Source: an uncultured Thermoleophilia bacterium (GTDB taxonomy: Bacteria; Actinomycetota; Thermoleophilia; UBA2241). From it: DNA of 35,898 nucleotides. A program made the translations under genes and the position numbers. The notes under the pieces were generated by a model, which ran no database searches, was not told the DNA's origin, and saw nothing but the letters and a program-made list of their open reading frames with translations. This document shows, in pieces, positions 6,934-15,378 of this stretch (positions within the stretch are counted from its first letter, which is position 1; every line of letters starts with the position of its first letter). The stretch covers positions 1 through 35,898 of the forward strand of contig CAIYOD010000103.1 in NCBI GenBank assembly GCA_903927755.1, in the 5' to 3' direction.

Positions 6934-8121
6934 TCAGAGGTTGCTCGGGCGTTCCACGAGCGTGACCTGCAGGTCCTGCGTCTTGCCGTCGCGCTCGACC
7001 GTGACCGTGATCGTGTCGCCCGGCTTCTTGGTGCCGAGGAAAGCAATCAGATCGTCGGCCGACTTGATCTCCGTGTTGTCGGCCTTGACGATCACGTCGC
7101 CGCCGATGACGAACTGCTGGCCCTGGACGGTCACCGTTCTGGTGCCGCCCTTGATGCCGGCCTTGTCGGACGGGCCGCCCGGCGACACGGACTCGACGAG
7201 GGCGCCGCCCTGCGACTTCATGTTGAACATCCCGGCGATGTCACTGGTCAGGGTGTTGAGGCCGACGCCCATGTAGGCGTACTGGACCTTGCCGTTCGTC
7301 TTGAGCTGCTCGAGCGAGCGGATGGCGGTGTTGATCGGCACGGCGAACCCAAGGCCGTCGTTGCCGCCGCCCGACGAGGCGATCTGCTCGTTGATGCCGA
7401 TGACCTTGCCCTCGCCGTCGATCAGCGGACCGCCTGAGTTGCCCTGGTTGATGGCCGCGTCCGTCTGGATGCCGTTGGGGATGGTCTGGCCGTTCGGCGC
7501 CTGAAGGCTGCGCCCCGTCGCCGACACGATGCCCGAGGTGATGGAGAAGTCGTAGCCGAGCGGGTTGCCGATGGCCACGACGGGCTCGCCGACGGCGACC
7601 TCGTCCGAGTCGCCGAGCGGCAGCGGGTTGAGGTCCACCTTGCCCGGATCCACCTTGATGACCGCGACGTCGCTGCCGACGTCCACGCCGACGAGCTGGC
7701 CCGGGACGCGCTGGGTCTCGGAGCCGCCCTTGTTGAACACCACGGTGACGCTGCTCGCACGCTGGCCGCTCTCGTCCACGACGTGCGCGTTGGTGAGGAT
7801 GTAGCCCTCCTTGTCGACCACGAATCCGGTGCCCAGCGCCTGCGCGCTTTGGGTCTGGCCCAGCGGGTCGGTACCGGAGGTGCCGAAATTCGAGAGAACC
7901 ATCACGACGCCGCCGGAGAGGGTGCTGTAGATCTGCTCCGGAGTCTGCGCGCCGGTCGTCGTCGACGATGGGGTGCTGTAGACGGTCGGGGTCTCCGCCG
8001 TGGCCTGCACGATCGTCTTATTGACCTCTCCGAGGTCGAAGACGAACACCAGCAGGAGGACGACGACGGCGGCCGCTACGGCGCCGCCGGCAAGGCCTGC
8101 CAGGAATCCCTTGAGCTTCAT
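6934..8121 (-). CDS. htrA: Membrane-anchored HtrA/DegP-family serine protease
   Basis: A 395-residue S1C serine protease with one N-terminal transmembrane anchor (about residues 8-30), a Ser/Thr-rich linker, a trypsin-like domain and a C-terminal PDZ domain (about 285-390). The triad is His113 (TNAHVV), Asp151 (GSDVAVIKVD) and Ser229 (GNSGGPL). It should degrade or refold damaged proteins outside the membrane. The ATG has a GAAGGGAAG ribosome site. It follows an OmpR-type regulator and sensor kinase on the same strand, the order of mycobacterial mprA-mprB-pepD, which suggests control by that pair. A strong terminator ends it. Confidence 0.95.
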   Translation of the reverse strand: MKLKGFLAGLAGGAVAAAVVVLLLVFVFDLGEVNKTIVQATAETPTVYSTPSSTTTGAQTPEQIYSTLSGGVVMVLSNFGTSGTDPLGQTQSAQALGTGFVVDKEGYILTNAHVVDESGQRASSVTVVFNKGGSETQRVPGQLVGVDVGSDVAVIKVDPGKVDLNPLPLGDSDEVAVGEPVVAIGNPLGYDFSITSGIVSATGRSLQAPNGQTIPNGIQTDAAINQGNSGGPLIDGEGKVIGINEQIASSGGGNDGLGFAVPINTAIRSLEQLKTNGKVQYAYMGVGLNTLTSDIAGMFNMKSQGGALVESVSPGGPSDKAGIKGGTRTVTVQGQQFVIGGDVIVKADNTEIKSADDLIAFLGTKKPGDTITVTVERDGKTQDLQVTLVERPSNL

Positions 8122-8237
8122 GCGTGCTTCCCTTCGTTCTCGAGATCGGCCCTCAGGGAAAGCGCACTCGCCCGCCCTGGCCGGTAATCAATCGTGATTT
8201 GACCATGCCGTTCGGCTATTACCTCTCCCCTGCAGAG

Positions 8238-8277
8238 GTGTTAAGCAACCGCACGGCGTGGGTTAAGGCTTGTGAAC
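8238..8277 (-). promoter_or_regulatory. 11-bp-periodic repeat upstream of htrA (PHO-box-like response-regulator site)
   Basis: Reading the minus strand, the 7-mers GTTCACA (8277-8271), TTAACCC (8266-8260) and TTAACAC (8244-8238) are spaced 11 and 22 bases apart. OmpR/PhoB-class regulators bind tandem half sites at 11-bp steps, and actinobacterial PHO boxes are GTTCACC-like. The unit expected at 8255-8249 (CGTGCGG) is poor. The site lies in the 170-bp gap between the kinase gene and htrA, so the adjacent response regulator is the obvious candidate. Confidence 0.42.
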
Positions 8278-8291
8278 CCGGCTACGCCTAT

Positions 8292-10073
8292 TCAGGAGGA
8301 AGCCCGCCGTCTGCGCTCGCCCGCGGTACGGGGCAGCCTGACGGTGAAGCATGCGCCGCCGGCGGGCGGCGACTCGGCCGTGATGCTGCCGCTCATCATC
8401 TCCGTGAGCTCGCGGGCGATCGAGAGGCCGAGGCCCGCGCCGGTGGTCGTGCCCCTTTCCTCGCGCCCGCGGTGGAAGCGCTCAAAGACGTGCGGGAGCT
8501 CCTTGCTCAGGATGCCGGGACCGTCGTCGTCGACGACCAGGACGGCCTCCTTCTCCTCGAGCAGCGACGAGAGCCGGACGGAACTGCCGGACGGCGAGTA
8601 CTTGATGGCGTTGTCGATCAGGGCGCGGAGCACCTGGACCAGGCGCTGCTCGTCGCACCACGCCGTCTGGCCGTCCTCGCCCTCGAACGACAGCGCCACC
8701 TGCTTGGACTGCGCCTGCGCCTGGAACTCGTCCAGCACCGACCTTCCGATGGCGACGAGATCCACGTCCTCGGGGTTGAGCTCGAACGAGCCCGCCTCGA
8801 CGCGCGACAGGTCGAGCATGCTGACGGCCATGGTCCTCAGGCGGTCGACCTGTTGACGCATGATCTGCAGGAACTCGCTCTGCTCCTCGGGGCTGAGCTC
8901 TCCCTCGTCGATCAGCTCCAGCGAGCCGGCGAGGGAGAACAGCGGCGTCTTGAACTCGTGTGACGCGTTGGCGATGAGGTCGCGGCGCGCGCGCTCGAGC
9001 CGCGCCTGCGCGGTCACGTCTCGCAGCACGACGATCGAGGTGAAGTCGGCGTCGCCGGCCACCGGATACGTGGTCGCCTCCAGCGTCACATCGTCGTGGG
9101 CGAACACGATCATGTCGAAGTCGGCGTCCTCCTGGGAGTCGCGCCAGAGCTGCGCGACGTCGGCCGGGAGCGCCTCCTCGATCGTTGCGCCGACGGGCAT
9201 CGGCGCGTCGAGCAGGATCGCCGCCGCGGGGTTGGCGATGGTCACTTTGCCCTCGGCGGAGACGCCGATCACGCCTTCGCTCAAGTCGTTGAGCAGCACC
9301 TCGACGCGGTCGCGCTCGTACTCCACCTGGGCGAAGGCGCTGCGCAGCCTGTCGGCCATCACGTTGAAGGTGTCGGCCAGCTGCCCGATCTCGTCTTCGA
9401 CCGTCTCGGGCACCTTGGCGGAGAGGTCGCCGCCGGCGATGAGCTCGGCGCTGCGCTCGATGCGCTTCAGCCGGCGCGCGATGAAGTATGAGGCCATGTA
9501 ACCCAGCACCAGACTGATGGCCAGAGCCAGGACCGTGGCGAACAGCAACTGGCGCTGCATGGCGTTCACGGCGTTGTCCACGTCCTCGAGCGACGAGATC
9601 ACCAGGACCGCGGCCACGACGGTGCGGCCCAGGTACAGCGGCACGGCCGTGGCGGCCACGCGGCCGTTGGCCGTGTTCACCGTGCCCTGCGTGACCTTCC
9701 CTTGCTTCACCGCCTTCTCGAGCATCGGGTAGTCGGCGACGTCCAGGGGATCCTGACTCCCCGAGTCTTTGCGCGGGACGAGGTTGCGGGTGTAGACGAT
9801 CACCCGTCCGCCGAGGCGTGCGGCGATGCTGCTGACGGTGAGGTCGAGCGAGTTCTGGTCGGTGACGATCAGCTGGCCGGAGCTGGAGTCGTACTTGAGC
9901 CACTGGCTCACGGTCTCGCTGATCAGGCGGGCGTTGAGGCGCACGTCGGCGAGCTTCTGGTCGGTGAGGCGTCCCTGGAGCGGCGGGACGACGTAGACCC
10001 ACGCCACCAGCATCGCCAAGGCGACGAGGGCGACGATGAGGAGCGTGAGCCAGTTCTTTACGGATCGGAACAT
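8292..10073 (-). CDS. Membrane sensor histidine kinase
   Basis: A 593-residue kinase. It has a transmembrane segment (9-31), an extracellular sensor domain (32-175), a second transmembrane segment (176-198), HAMP (199-250), a PAS-like domain (255-355), HisKA with phospho-accepting His372 in NASHEFKTPL, and a C-terminal HATPase (VVDDDGPGI and GAGLGLSIA motifs). This order is that of PhoR/ResE/WalK-type kinases. It follows its response regulator by 35 bases, so they form a two-component pair. Neighbouring htrA suggests envelope stress, while the architecture and the repeat upstream of htrA would also suit phosphate sensing. The sequence does not decide between these. Confidence 0.93.
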   Translation of the reverse strand: MFRSVKNWLTLLIVALVALAMLVAWVYVVPPLQGRLTDQKLADVRLNARLISETVSQWLKYDSSSGQLIVTDQNSLDLTVSSIAARLGGRVIVYTRNLVPRKDSGSQDPLDVADYPMLEKAVKQGKVTQGTVNTANGRVAATAVPLYLGRTVVAAVLVISSLEDVDNAVNAMQRQLLFATVLALAISLVLGYMASYFIARRLKRIERSAELIAGGDLSAKVPETVEDEIGQLADTFNVMADRLRSAFAQVEYERDRVEVLLNDLSEGVIGVSAEGKVTIANPAAAILLDAPMPVGATIEEALPADVAQLWRDSQEDADFDMIVFAHDDVTLEATTYPVAGDADFTSIVVLRDVTAQARLERARRDLIANASHEFKTPLFSLAGSLELIDEGELSPEEQSEFLQIMRQQVDRLRTMAVSMLDLSRVEAGSFELNPEDVDLVAIGRSVLDEFQAQAQSKQVALSFEGEDGQTAWCDEQRLVQVLRALIDNAIKYSPSGSSVRLSSLLEEKEAVLVVDDDGPGILSKELPHVFERFHRGREERGTTTGAGLGLSIARELTEMMSGSITAESPPAGGACFTVRLPRTAGERRRRASS

Positions 10074-10108
10074 CAGGTGAGGGTCGGGCGCACCGGCGCC
10101 TTACCGTA

Positions 10109-10816
10109 TTAGAACTCGCGGAACTTGTAGCCGATGTTACGGACCGTGAAGATGAACTCGGGGTCCTTGGGGTCGGTCTCGAGCTTCTCGCGCAGGTGGC
10201 GGATGTGCACGTCCACGGTGCGCGAGTCGCGGTAGTCGCTGTCGCCCCACACCAGCTGAAGCAGCAGTTGGCGGCTGTACACCCTGCCCGGGTGGGAGAT
10301 GAGCGTCTTGAGGATCTCGAACTCGATGTAGGTGAGGTCGACCTTGGCGCCGCGCACGATGACGTTGCGCTTGAGGACGTCCACCTCGAGGTCATCGACC
10401 TTGATGACCTCCTTCTTGGTGGCCTCCGCGCTGCGGCTCATCTCGGCCCGGCGCAGCTGCGCGCGCACGCGGCTGCGGAACTCGCGCAGGCTGAACTTGT
10501 CCTTGGTGATGTAGTCGTCGGCGCCGATCTCCAGGCCGAGCACCTTGTCGAACTCGTCGCTCTTGGCGGTGAGCATGATGATCGGCACGATGCTCTGGGC
10601 GCGGATGCGGCGGCACACCTCCATGCCGTCCACGTGCGGCAGCATGATGTCGAGGATGACGAGGTCGAAGTCCTCCCGCGTGAAGGTCTCGAGGGCCTCG
10701 TCCCCATCGCGCGCAGTGACCACCTGATAGCCCTCCTTCTCGAGAGGGAACCGCAGCAGCTTCAGGATCGCCTCCTCGTCGTCGACGAGCAGGATCCGCG
10801 CCCCGGACTCGGCCAT
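10109..10816 (-). CDS. OmpR-family response regulator
   Basis: A 235-residue two-domain regulator. The receiver domain has the acidic pair in VDDEE, phospho-accepting Asp56 (LVILDIMLP), the switch Thr83 and conserved Lys105. A winged-helix DNA-binding domain of the OmpR/PhoB type follows (the HPGRVYSRQLLLQLVWG and RTVDVHIRHLREKL segments). The ATG start is preceded by AAGGGAGA and overlaps the stop of the upstream radical SAM gene by one base. It is partner of the kinase downstream and probably controls htrA. The longer upstream open frame belongs to another gene and is rejected. Confidence 0.95.
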   Translation of the reverse strand: MAESGARILLVDDEEAILKLLRFPLEKEGYQVVTARDGDEALETFTREDFDLVILDIMLPHVDGMEVCRRIRAQSIVPIIMLTAKSDEFDKVLGLEIGADDYITKDKFSLREFRSRVRAQLRRAEMSRSAEATKKEVIKVDDLEVDVLKRNVIVRGAKVDLTYIEFEILKTLISHPGRVYSRQLLLQLVWGDSDYRDSRTVDVHIRHLREKLETDPKDPEFIFTVRNIGYKFREF

Positions 10817-11472
10817 CAGTGGTCTCCCTTCTCGGCAGCTGAGCGCGCGCGCGGCGCCGCGTAGCCGCGAGCCCGGAAGCCCGCGCCCATGGCGGCCGCG
10901 AGGTCGGCGACCGCGGGCAAGTCGGCGCCCGGATAGTCGACGGCGGTCAGCGTGGTCTCTATTCCATGCGCAAGACACTGTTCGGCGAAACGCAGGACGG
11001 CCCTGTAGGACTTCGAGAAGACGGGCCGGCAGACGCGGTCGTACTCTGCCGGCGTGGCCGCGTTGAGGCTGACGGTGACGGCGCCGAGGCCGGCCGCCGC
11101 CAGGGCCGCCGGCACGTCCACATCCGGACTCAGGAGCTGGCCGTGACCGTTGGTGTCGAGGCGGCTGCGGATGCGCCGCAACCGCAGCCACTCCGTGACG
11201 GCGAGCACCACGTCCAGCCGCATCGTCGGCTCGCCGAAACCGCAGAACACGACCTCATCGGCCCGTCCGTCCATGAACGCCACCTCGATCGCCTGGGTGA
11301 CATCGTCGAGCTCCGGCTCGTGGTCCAGGCGAAGGTCCTCGCCGTACACGCCGTCGGTCCACTCGCGGATGCAGAACTCACAGGAGCTGGAGCAGCGATT
11401 GGTGAGGTTGAGGTAGATGGACCCGCCGGCGCGGTAGGCGATGGTCCCGGCGGGTGCGGGCGGCTCGGTCAT
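10816..11472 (-). CDS. TatD-associated radical SAM protein
   Basis: A compact 218-residue radical SAM protein. The [4Fe-4S] motif CxxxCxxC is Cys27, Cys31 and Cys34 in NLTNRCSSSCEFC. The GSIYLNLTNRC opening is typical of the small family found beside TatD nucleases. Its substrate is unknown. No tatD gene is in the window. The stop overlaps the response-regulator start (TGATG), so the two are co-translated. The ATG at 11472 lacks a clear ribosome site, but it directly precedes the conserved region. It is divergent from another radical SAM gene at 11629. Confidence 0.85.
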   Translation of the reverse strand: MTEPPAPAGTIAYRAGGSIYLNLTNRCSSSCEFCIREWTDGVYGEDLRLDHEPELDDVTQAIEVAFMDGRADEVVFCGFGEPTMRLDVVLAVTEWLRLRRIRSRLDTNGHGQLLSPDVDVPAALAAAGLGAVTVSLNAATPAEYDRVCRPVFSKSYRAVLRFAEQCLAHGIETTLTAVDYPGADLPAVADLAAAMGAGFRARGYAAPRARSAAEKGDH

Positions 11473-11534
11473 GGAGTGGCGGGCGCAGGGGTCATGGTGA
11501 GAGTGACCGGAGCCTCGGCAACGACGGCCGCCGG

Positions 11535-11563
11535 TCGGCACGCCGAGTATAGCAGGGTAGAAT
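11535..11563 (+). promoter_or_regulatory. Probable promoter of the AmmeMemoRadiSam-type gene
   Basis: TAGAAT (11558-11563) is a good -10 box. TCGGCA (11535-11540) lies 17 bases upstream and matches the -35 consensus at four of six positions. The leader to the ATG at 11629 is about 60 bases. The 156-bp gap also serves the divergent radical SAM gene. Confidence 0.42.
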
Positions 11564-11628
11564 CGGGAGCCCTTGACCGACGCCACCGACAGTCTCATCG
11601 GCCTCTGCGGCCGCGCGAAGGAGTGATC

Positions 11629-12678
11629 ATGGCCGCTACGGTCGAAGACTGGCACGAAGCGATGTTGTACGAGCCGGTGGGCGAGGGCGTGGTGCAGTGT
11701 CACGTCTGCCCTCGCCTCTGTCGCATCGCGCCCGGCAAGAGCGGCACGTGCCGGGCGCGCGTCAACCGTGACGGGATGTTGTACGCCATCACCTACGGCA
11801 GGGTGTGCAGCGTCGCCGCCGACCCCATCGAAAAGAAGCCGCTCTACCACTTCTTCCCGGGCACGACGGTGCTTTCTCTGGGCAGCGTGGGGTGCAACTT
11901 CGCCTGCCGGCACTGCCAGAACTGGCAGATCGCGCACGCCGATCCGGCCGAGGCCGCGCGCGACCTGCGCGACCTGCCCATCCGCAACCTCTCCGTGCTG
12001 GCGGCCAACAACGAGTGCCAGGGCGTGGCCTGGACGTACAACGAGCCGACCATCTGGCTCGAGTACATCCTCGACGGCGCCCAGGCTGCGCATGAGCACG
12101 GTCTGTACACGGTGATGGTCACCAACGGTTTCATCACCGAGGACGCCCTCCATGTCCTCGGCCCCCACATCGACGCCTACCGCGTCGACGTCAAAGGATT
12201 CAGCGACGCCCAATACAAAGAGCTGTGCCGCATCCCGGACATGGGGCCGGTCCTCACCGCCGCCGAGCTCGCCCAGACGGACTACGGCTGCCACGTCGAG
12301 ATCGTCACCAACGTGATCCCGACCTTCAACGACGACGAGACGACGCTGCGCGGCATCGCCGACTGGATCGCCGACAAGCTGGGGCCGGCCACGCCGTGGC
12401 ACGTCACTCGCTTCATGCCGTATCTCGACTTCGCGCATGTGCCGCCCACGCCGATACCGACGCTCGAGGATGCCGTGCGCATCGGACACGACGCCGGTCT
12501 CGAGTTCGTCTACCTGGGGAACGTGCCGGGGCACGAAGGGGAGAACACCGTCTGCCCGAACTGTAAACGACTCCTGGTCCGCCGGACCGGCTCTGCGGTT
12601 GAGGATGTGGCGCTGCGGGGTACATTCTGTGCGATGTGTGGGGCGAACGTGAACGTTCGGACATCTCTCAAGAAGTGA
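11629..12678 (+). CDS. amrS: AmmeMemoRadiSam-system radical SAM enzyme (PflA-like)
   Basis: A 349-residue radical SAM protein related to pyruvate-formate-lyase activases. Its N-terminal cysteine cluster (Cys24, Cys27, Cys31, Cys41) is followed by the cluster motif Cys89, Cys93, Cys96 (GCNFACRHCQNW). A C-terminal zinc-ribbon-like set has Cys309, Cys312, Cys334 and Cys337. This layout fits the radical SAM member of the three-part AMMECR1/Memo/radical SAM system, whose reaction I cannot state with confidence. The AMMECR1 and Memo partners are not in this window. GAAGGAG precedes the ATG by 5 bases. Confidence 0.87.
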   Translation: MAATVEDWHEAMLYEPVGEGVVQCHVCPRLCRIAPGKSGTCRARVNRDGMLYAITYGRVCSVAADPIEKKPLYHFFPGTTVLSLGSVGCNFACRHCQNWQIAHADPAEAARDLRDLPIRNLSVLAANNECQGVAWTYNEPTIWLEYILDGAQAAHEHGLYTVMVTNGFITEDALHVLGPHIDAYRVDVKGFSDAQYKELCRIPDMGPVLTAAELAQTDYGCHVEIVTNVIPTFNDDETTLRGIADWIADKLGPATPWHVTRFMPYLDFAHVPPTPIPTLEDAVRIGHDAGLEFVYLGNVPGHEGENTVCPNCKRLLVRRTGSAVEDVALRGTFCAMCGANVNVRTSLKK

Positions 12679-12747
12679 CCGTCGCGACGCACGTAACGGA
12701 CTGGACCCTTGGCCTGCCAGCCCCCGAGTGGATAGGATTCTCCGGCC

Positions 12748-13173
12748 GTGGATGACTATGTGAAGCTCGATATCCCTGCGAAAGCCGAGTTCGTCTCGCT
12801 CGGCCGCTTGGCCCTGTCCGGACTGCTCCGCTCCCGGGGCGGCTACTCCGAGGACGCGGTGGCCGACCTCAAGCTGGCCCTCACCGAGGCGTGCTCCAAC
12901 TCGGTGCGGCACGCCTACGATCACGATGACGGCCTGGTGCACCTCGAGTTCACGGTGCACAGCGACTGCGTCACGGTCCTCATCCAGGACGAAGGCGGCG
13001 GGTTCCACGAGGACGACGACGACTGTCCCGAGTGCCGCAATCTGGGCGACTTCCACCTGGCCGAAGGCGGCATGGGCATCTCGATCATCCGCGCCGTCGT
13101 CGACGATTTCGATCTGCGCAAGCCGGACGAGGGCGGCACCGTGCTCGTCCTCACCAAGCGCCGCGACCTCTAG
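12748..13173 (+). CDS. RsbW-like anti-sigma serine/threonine kinase (HATPase_c_2)
   Basis: A 141-residue single-domain GHKL ATPase. The N box is ALTEACSNSVRHAY, the G1 box IQDEGGGF and the G2 box EGGMGISII. Proteins of this size and pattern act as anti-sigma factors and phosphorylate an anti-anti-sigma (STAS) partner. No sigma factor or STAS gene is adjacent, so the target is unknown. An acidic, cysteine-containing insert (the HEDDDDCPEC region) sits between the G1 and G2 boxes. The start is the GTG at 12748, and no in-frame ATG offers a better choice. Confidence 0.88.
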   Translation: MDDYVKLDIPAKAEFVSLGRLALSGLLRSRGGYSEDAVADLKLALTEACSNSVRHAYDHDDGLVHLEFTVHSDCVTVLIQDEGGGFHEDDDDCPECRNLGDFHLAEGGMGISIIRAVVDDFDLRKPDEGGTVLVLTKRRDL

Positions 13174-13305
13174 CCGCGCCGGGGACGGGCGACGGTCACG
13201 CCTGGAGGGTTTGGCGCCGACACCGGCGCAGGAAGAACCTCTTCACCAGGACTTGTCACGTCGCGCGCCGACGTCGCGTCAGAATCCCGTGGGCAGGAGG
13301 TCCCC

Positions 13306-15378
13306 ATGCTCGATGCCCTGCGCCAGCGCACCGTGGCAAAGGTGCTGTTCGACGAACACCACGGTGAAGCGTGGTCCATCCGGCCGGATGCAGCGGCGCG
13401 GATGCGACCCTCTCATCCTGCCGCCGCCTCCTATGCCGCTGCCGCGGCAGAGTTGACGGCGCGGGACTTCGAGGTCGCCACCACCGTCGGCCGCCCGCTG
13501 GATGAAGTAGCTCTTGCCGGCGCCGGCGTGCTCGTGATCGCCCATCCCAGCGACCCCAAGTGGGAGCGGGCGGTGGGCGAGGACTCGCCGCGCTTCTCGC
13601 CCTCGGAGATCGCCGCCGTTCACGCCTTCGTGGCCGCCGGCGGCGGCCTCATCGTCCTCGGCGAAGAAGAAGAGGACAAGTACGGCGGCAATCTCGATGA
13701 ACTGCTGGCGCCCTTCGGCGTGCGGTTCGAGAACACGATCGTGTTCGACTACGACCCCGACGACGGTGTGCCGTCGTGGGTCGTCGGCGAGGCGGCGCCC
13801 AAGACGGCCGAGCCGGGCATCCTCAACCGTGTCGGCGAGGCCGGCTTCTACCGCGCAGGGGCGCTGGCGACGGATGATCGCGGCGCCGTCGTGCTCACGA
13901 CTCGCGAGACCGCCGATCCACCCGGAGCGGCCCTGGTGGCGGCGACGTCGTACAAGCAGGGCCGCGTCGTCGTGGTCTCCGATTCGGACCTGTTCGGCGA
14001 CGACTATCTCCCTCGGCGCGACAATCGGCAGCTCTGGCTGAACCTGGTGTACTGGGTCGCGCTGGCGGCGTTCCGCTCCGACTCGACCGCCGTCGTCTCG
14101 GAGGCCGCGCAGGATCCCGCGTGGCGGCGCCTCAGGGACGCCACCGACGCGCTCCGGCTCCTGCAGGAGCCCAAGGGCGAGGTCGATCTCGACGCTCACG
14201 ACGTCGGCGAGGTGCGGGCGCTCGTGGTGACGATGGCCGAGGCCATCGCGGATCTCGCGCCCCGCTTCTCTCACGAAGATGAGTACCTGGCGCAGGTGGT
14301 CGTCGACCTGCAGGACTGGGTCGAGGGCGGCTGCGGCAAGCCCGACTTCAGGGCGTCTCTCGATCGCTTCCGTCCCGAGCTGCACCGCGAGGACGGCATC
14401 GAGAACCTCGTCGTCTTCCCTCTGTACACGCCGAACGGCTCGCCCGACACGCGCTTCGAGGCGCTGATCACCCGCACTCCCTGGCCGGGGTTCGTCGAGC
14501 AGATCGAGCGGGAGCTGTACGACAACGCCAAGTTCGTGCCGGTGCAGCTGGTGGACAACACCGCGGGCTACGACAGCGAGTGCGCGGTGCTCTTCCCCGA
14601 GACGGTGAGCGTCGCCGAACGGCCGACCAACCACTTCGGCGCCATCTTCTGCGATCGGGAGTCCTCGCGATTCCGCCGCTCGACCCTCCGGGGCGTCGAT
14701 GTCCTCAAGATCGACATGCCGCCGGAGGCCATGGCGCTCGCCTCGTCGGCGGACCTCGCGCTCGAGACCTACATCCTGTGGGACATGATCCACGACCGCT
14801 GGCACAGCCACGGCGACCTGCCCTTCGACCCGTTCATGATCCGCCAGCGGTTGCCCTACTGGATGTACTCGCTGGAGGAACTGCGGGTCGACCTGGCCAC
14901 GTACGGGACGGCCGGGGAACTCGCTCGGGGTGGCTTTCCCTTCGCCCGGTACGTCCAGTACGCGATCCTGTTCGACCGCATCCTTCGCTTCCCGATCACC
15001 GGGAACCGCGTGCGCAACTACGACGGCCTCGGCGGGCAACTTCTCTTCGGCTACCTGCACGACCGTGGCGTGGTGCGGTGGACGGACAACCGGCTCCTGA
15101 TCGACTGGGAGCGCGTCGAGGGCGCCGTCGGCGAGCTGCGGACGCTGGTCGAGGAGCTGTACCGGCACGGGATCGAGACCAGCAAGGTGACGTACTGGAT
15201 CGCTGCGCATGACCTTGTCTCGCGCTACGTGACGCCCAACCTCGGGTCGCAGTGGCGTGAGGAGAAGCGCGTCTTCTCCGACGAGGCCGAGCCGCGCGCC
15301 TGGATCGACCGGGTGCTCGACGACGAGTTCCCGCTCAACATGTTCTACGAGTCGCTCGCGAAGAAGGTGGCGTCGTGA
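13306..15378 (+). CDS. DUF6421 protein with an added N-terminal GATase-like domain
   Basis: A 690-residue protein in two parts. Residues about 1-235 look like an alpha/beta glutamine-amidotransferase-like (DUF4350-like) fold, with strands AGVLVIAHP, GGGLIVLGEEE and GRVVVVSDSDLFGDD. Residues about 260-690 match the actinobacterial DUF6421 family, which I know as a stand-alone protein of about 460 residues. Conserved segments include LVVFPLYTPNG, YDSECAVLFPE and RNYDGLGGQLLFGYLH. The motif His496-Asp497-x2-His500-x-His502-Gly-Asp504 looks like a metal site. No function is known. AGGAGG lies 5 bases before the ATG. Its stop overlaps the threonine aldolase start (GTGA). Confidence 0.85.
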   Translation: MLDALRQRTVAKVLFDEHHGEAWSIRPDAAARMRPSHPAAASYAAAAAELTARDFEVATTVGRPLDEVALAGAGVLVIAHPSDPKWERAVGEDSPRFSPSEIAAVHAFVAAGGGLIVLGEEEEDKYGGNLDELLAPFGVRFENTIVFDYDPDDGVPSWVVGEAAPKTAEPGILNRVGEAGFYRAGALATDDRGAVVLTTRETADPPGAALVAATSYKQGRVVVVSDSDLFGDDYLPRRDNRQLWLNLVYWVALAAFRSDSTAVVSEAAQDPAWRRLRDATDALRLLQEPKGEVDLDAHDVGEVRALVVTMAEAIADLAPRFSHEDEYLAQVVVDLQDWVEGGCGKPDFRASLDRFRPELHREDGIENLVVFPLYTPNGSPDTRFEALITRTPWPGFVEQIERELYDNAKFVPVQLVDNTAGYDSECAVLFPETVSVAERPTNHFGAIFCDRESSRFRRSTLRGVDVLKIDMPPEAMALASSADLALETYILWDMIHDRWHSHGDLPFDPFMIRQRLPYWMYSLEELRVDLATYGTAGELARGGFPFARYVQYAILFDRILRFPITGNRVRNYDGLGGQLLFGYLHDRGVVRWTDNRLLIDWERVEGAVGELRTLVEELYRHGIETSKVTYWIAAHDLVSRYVTPNLGSQWREEKRVFSDEAEPRAWIDRVLDDEFPLNMFYESLAKKVAS

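Noticed and set aside
6777..7046. N-terminal extension of the YheO-type regulator
   Set aside because: It would overlap the htrA end, the htrA terminator and the operon promoter. The extra residues are Arg/Ser-rich and match no domain.
10816..13056. 746-codon minus-strand frame suggesting a large fusion protein
   Set aside because: Only the last 218 residues (from ATG 11472) are a real radical SAM protein. The upstream part is antisense to the AmmeMemoRadiSam-type and RsbW-like genes.
13279..15210. Minus-strand open frame of 643 codons opposite the DUF6421 gene
   Set aside because: Shadow frame. The plus-strand DUF6421 sequence matches a known family along its length and has a strong ribosome site.
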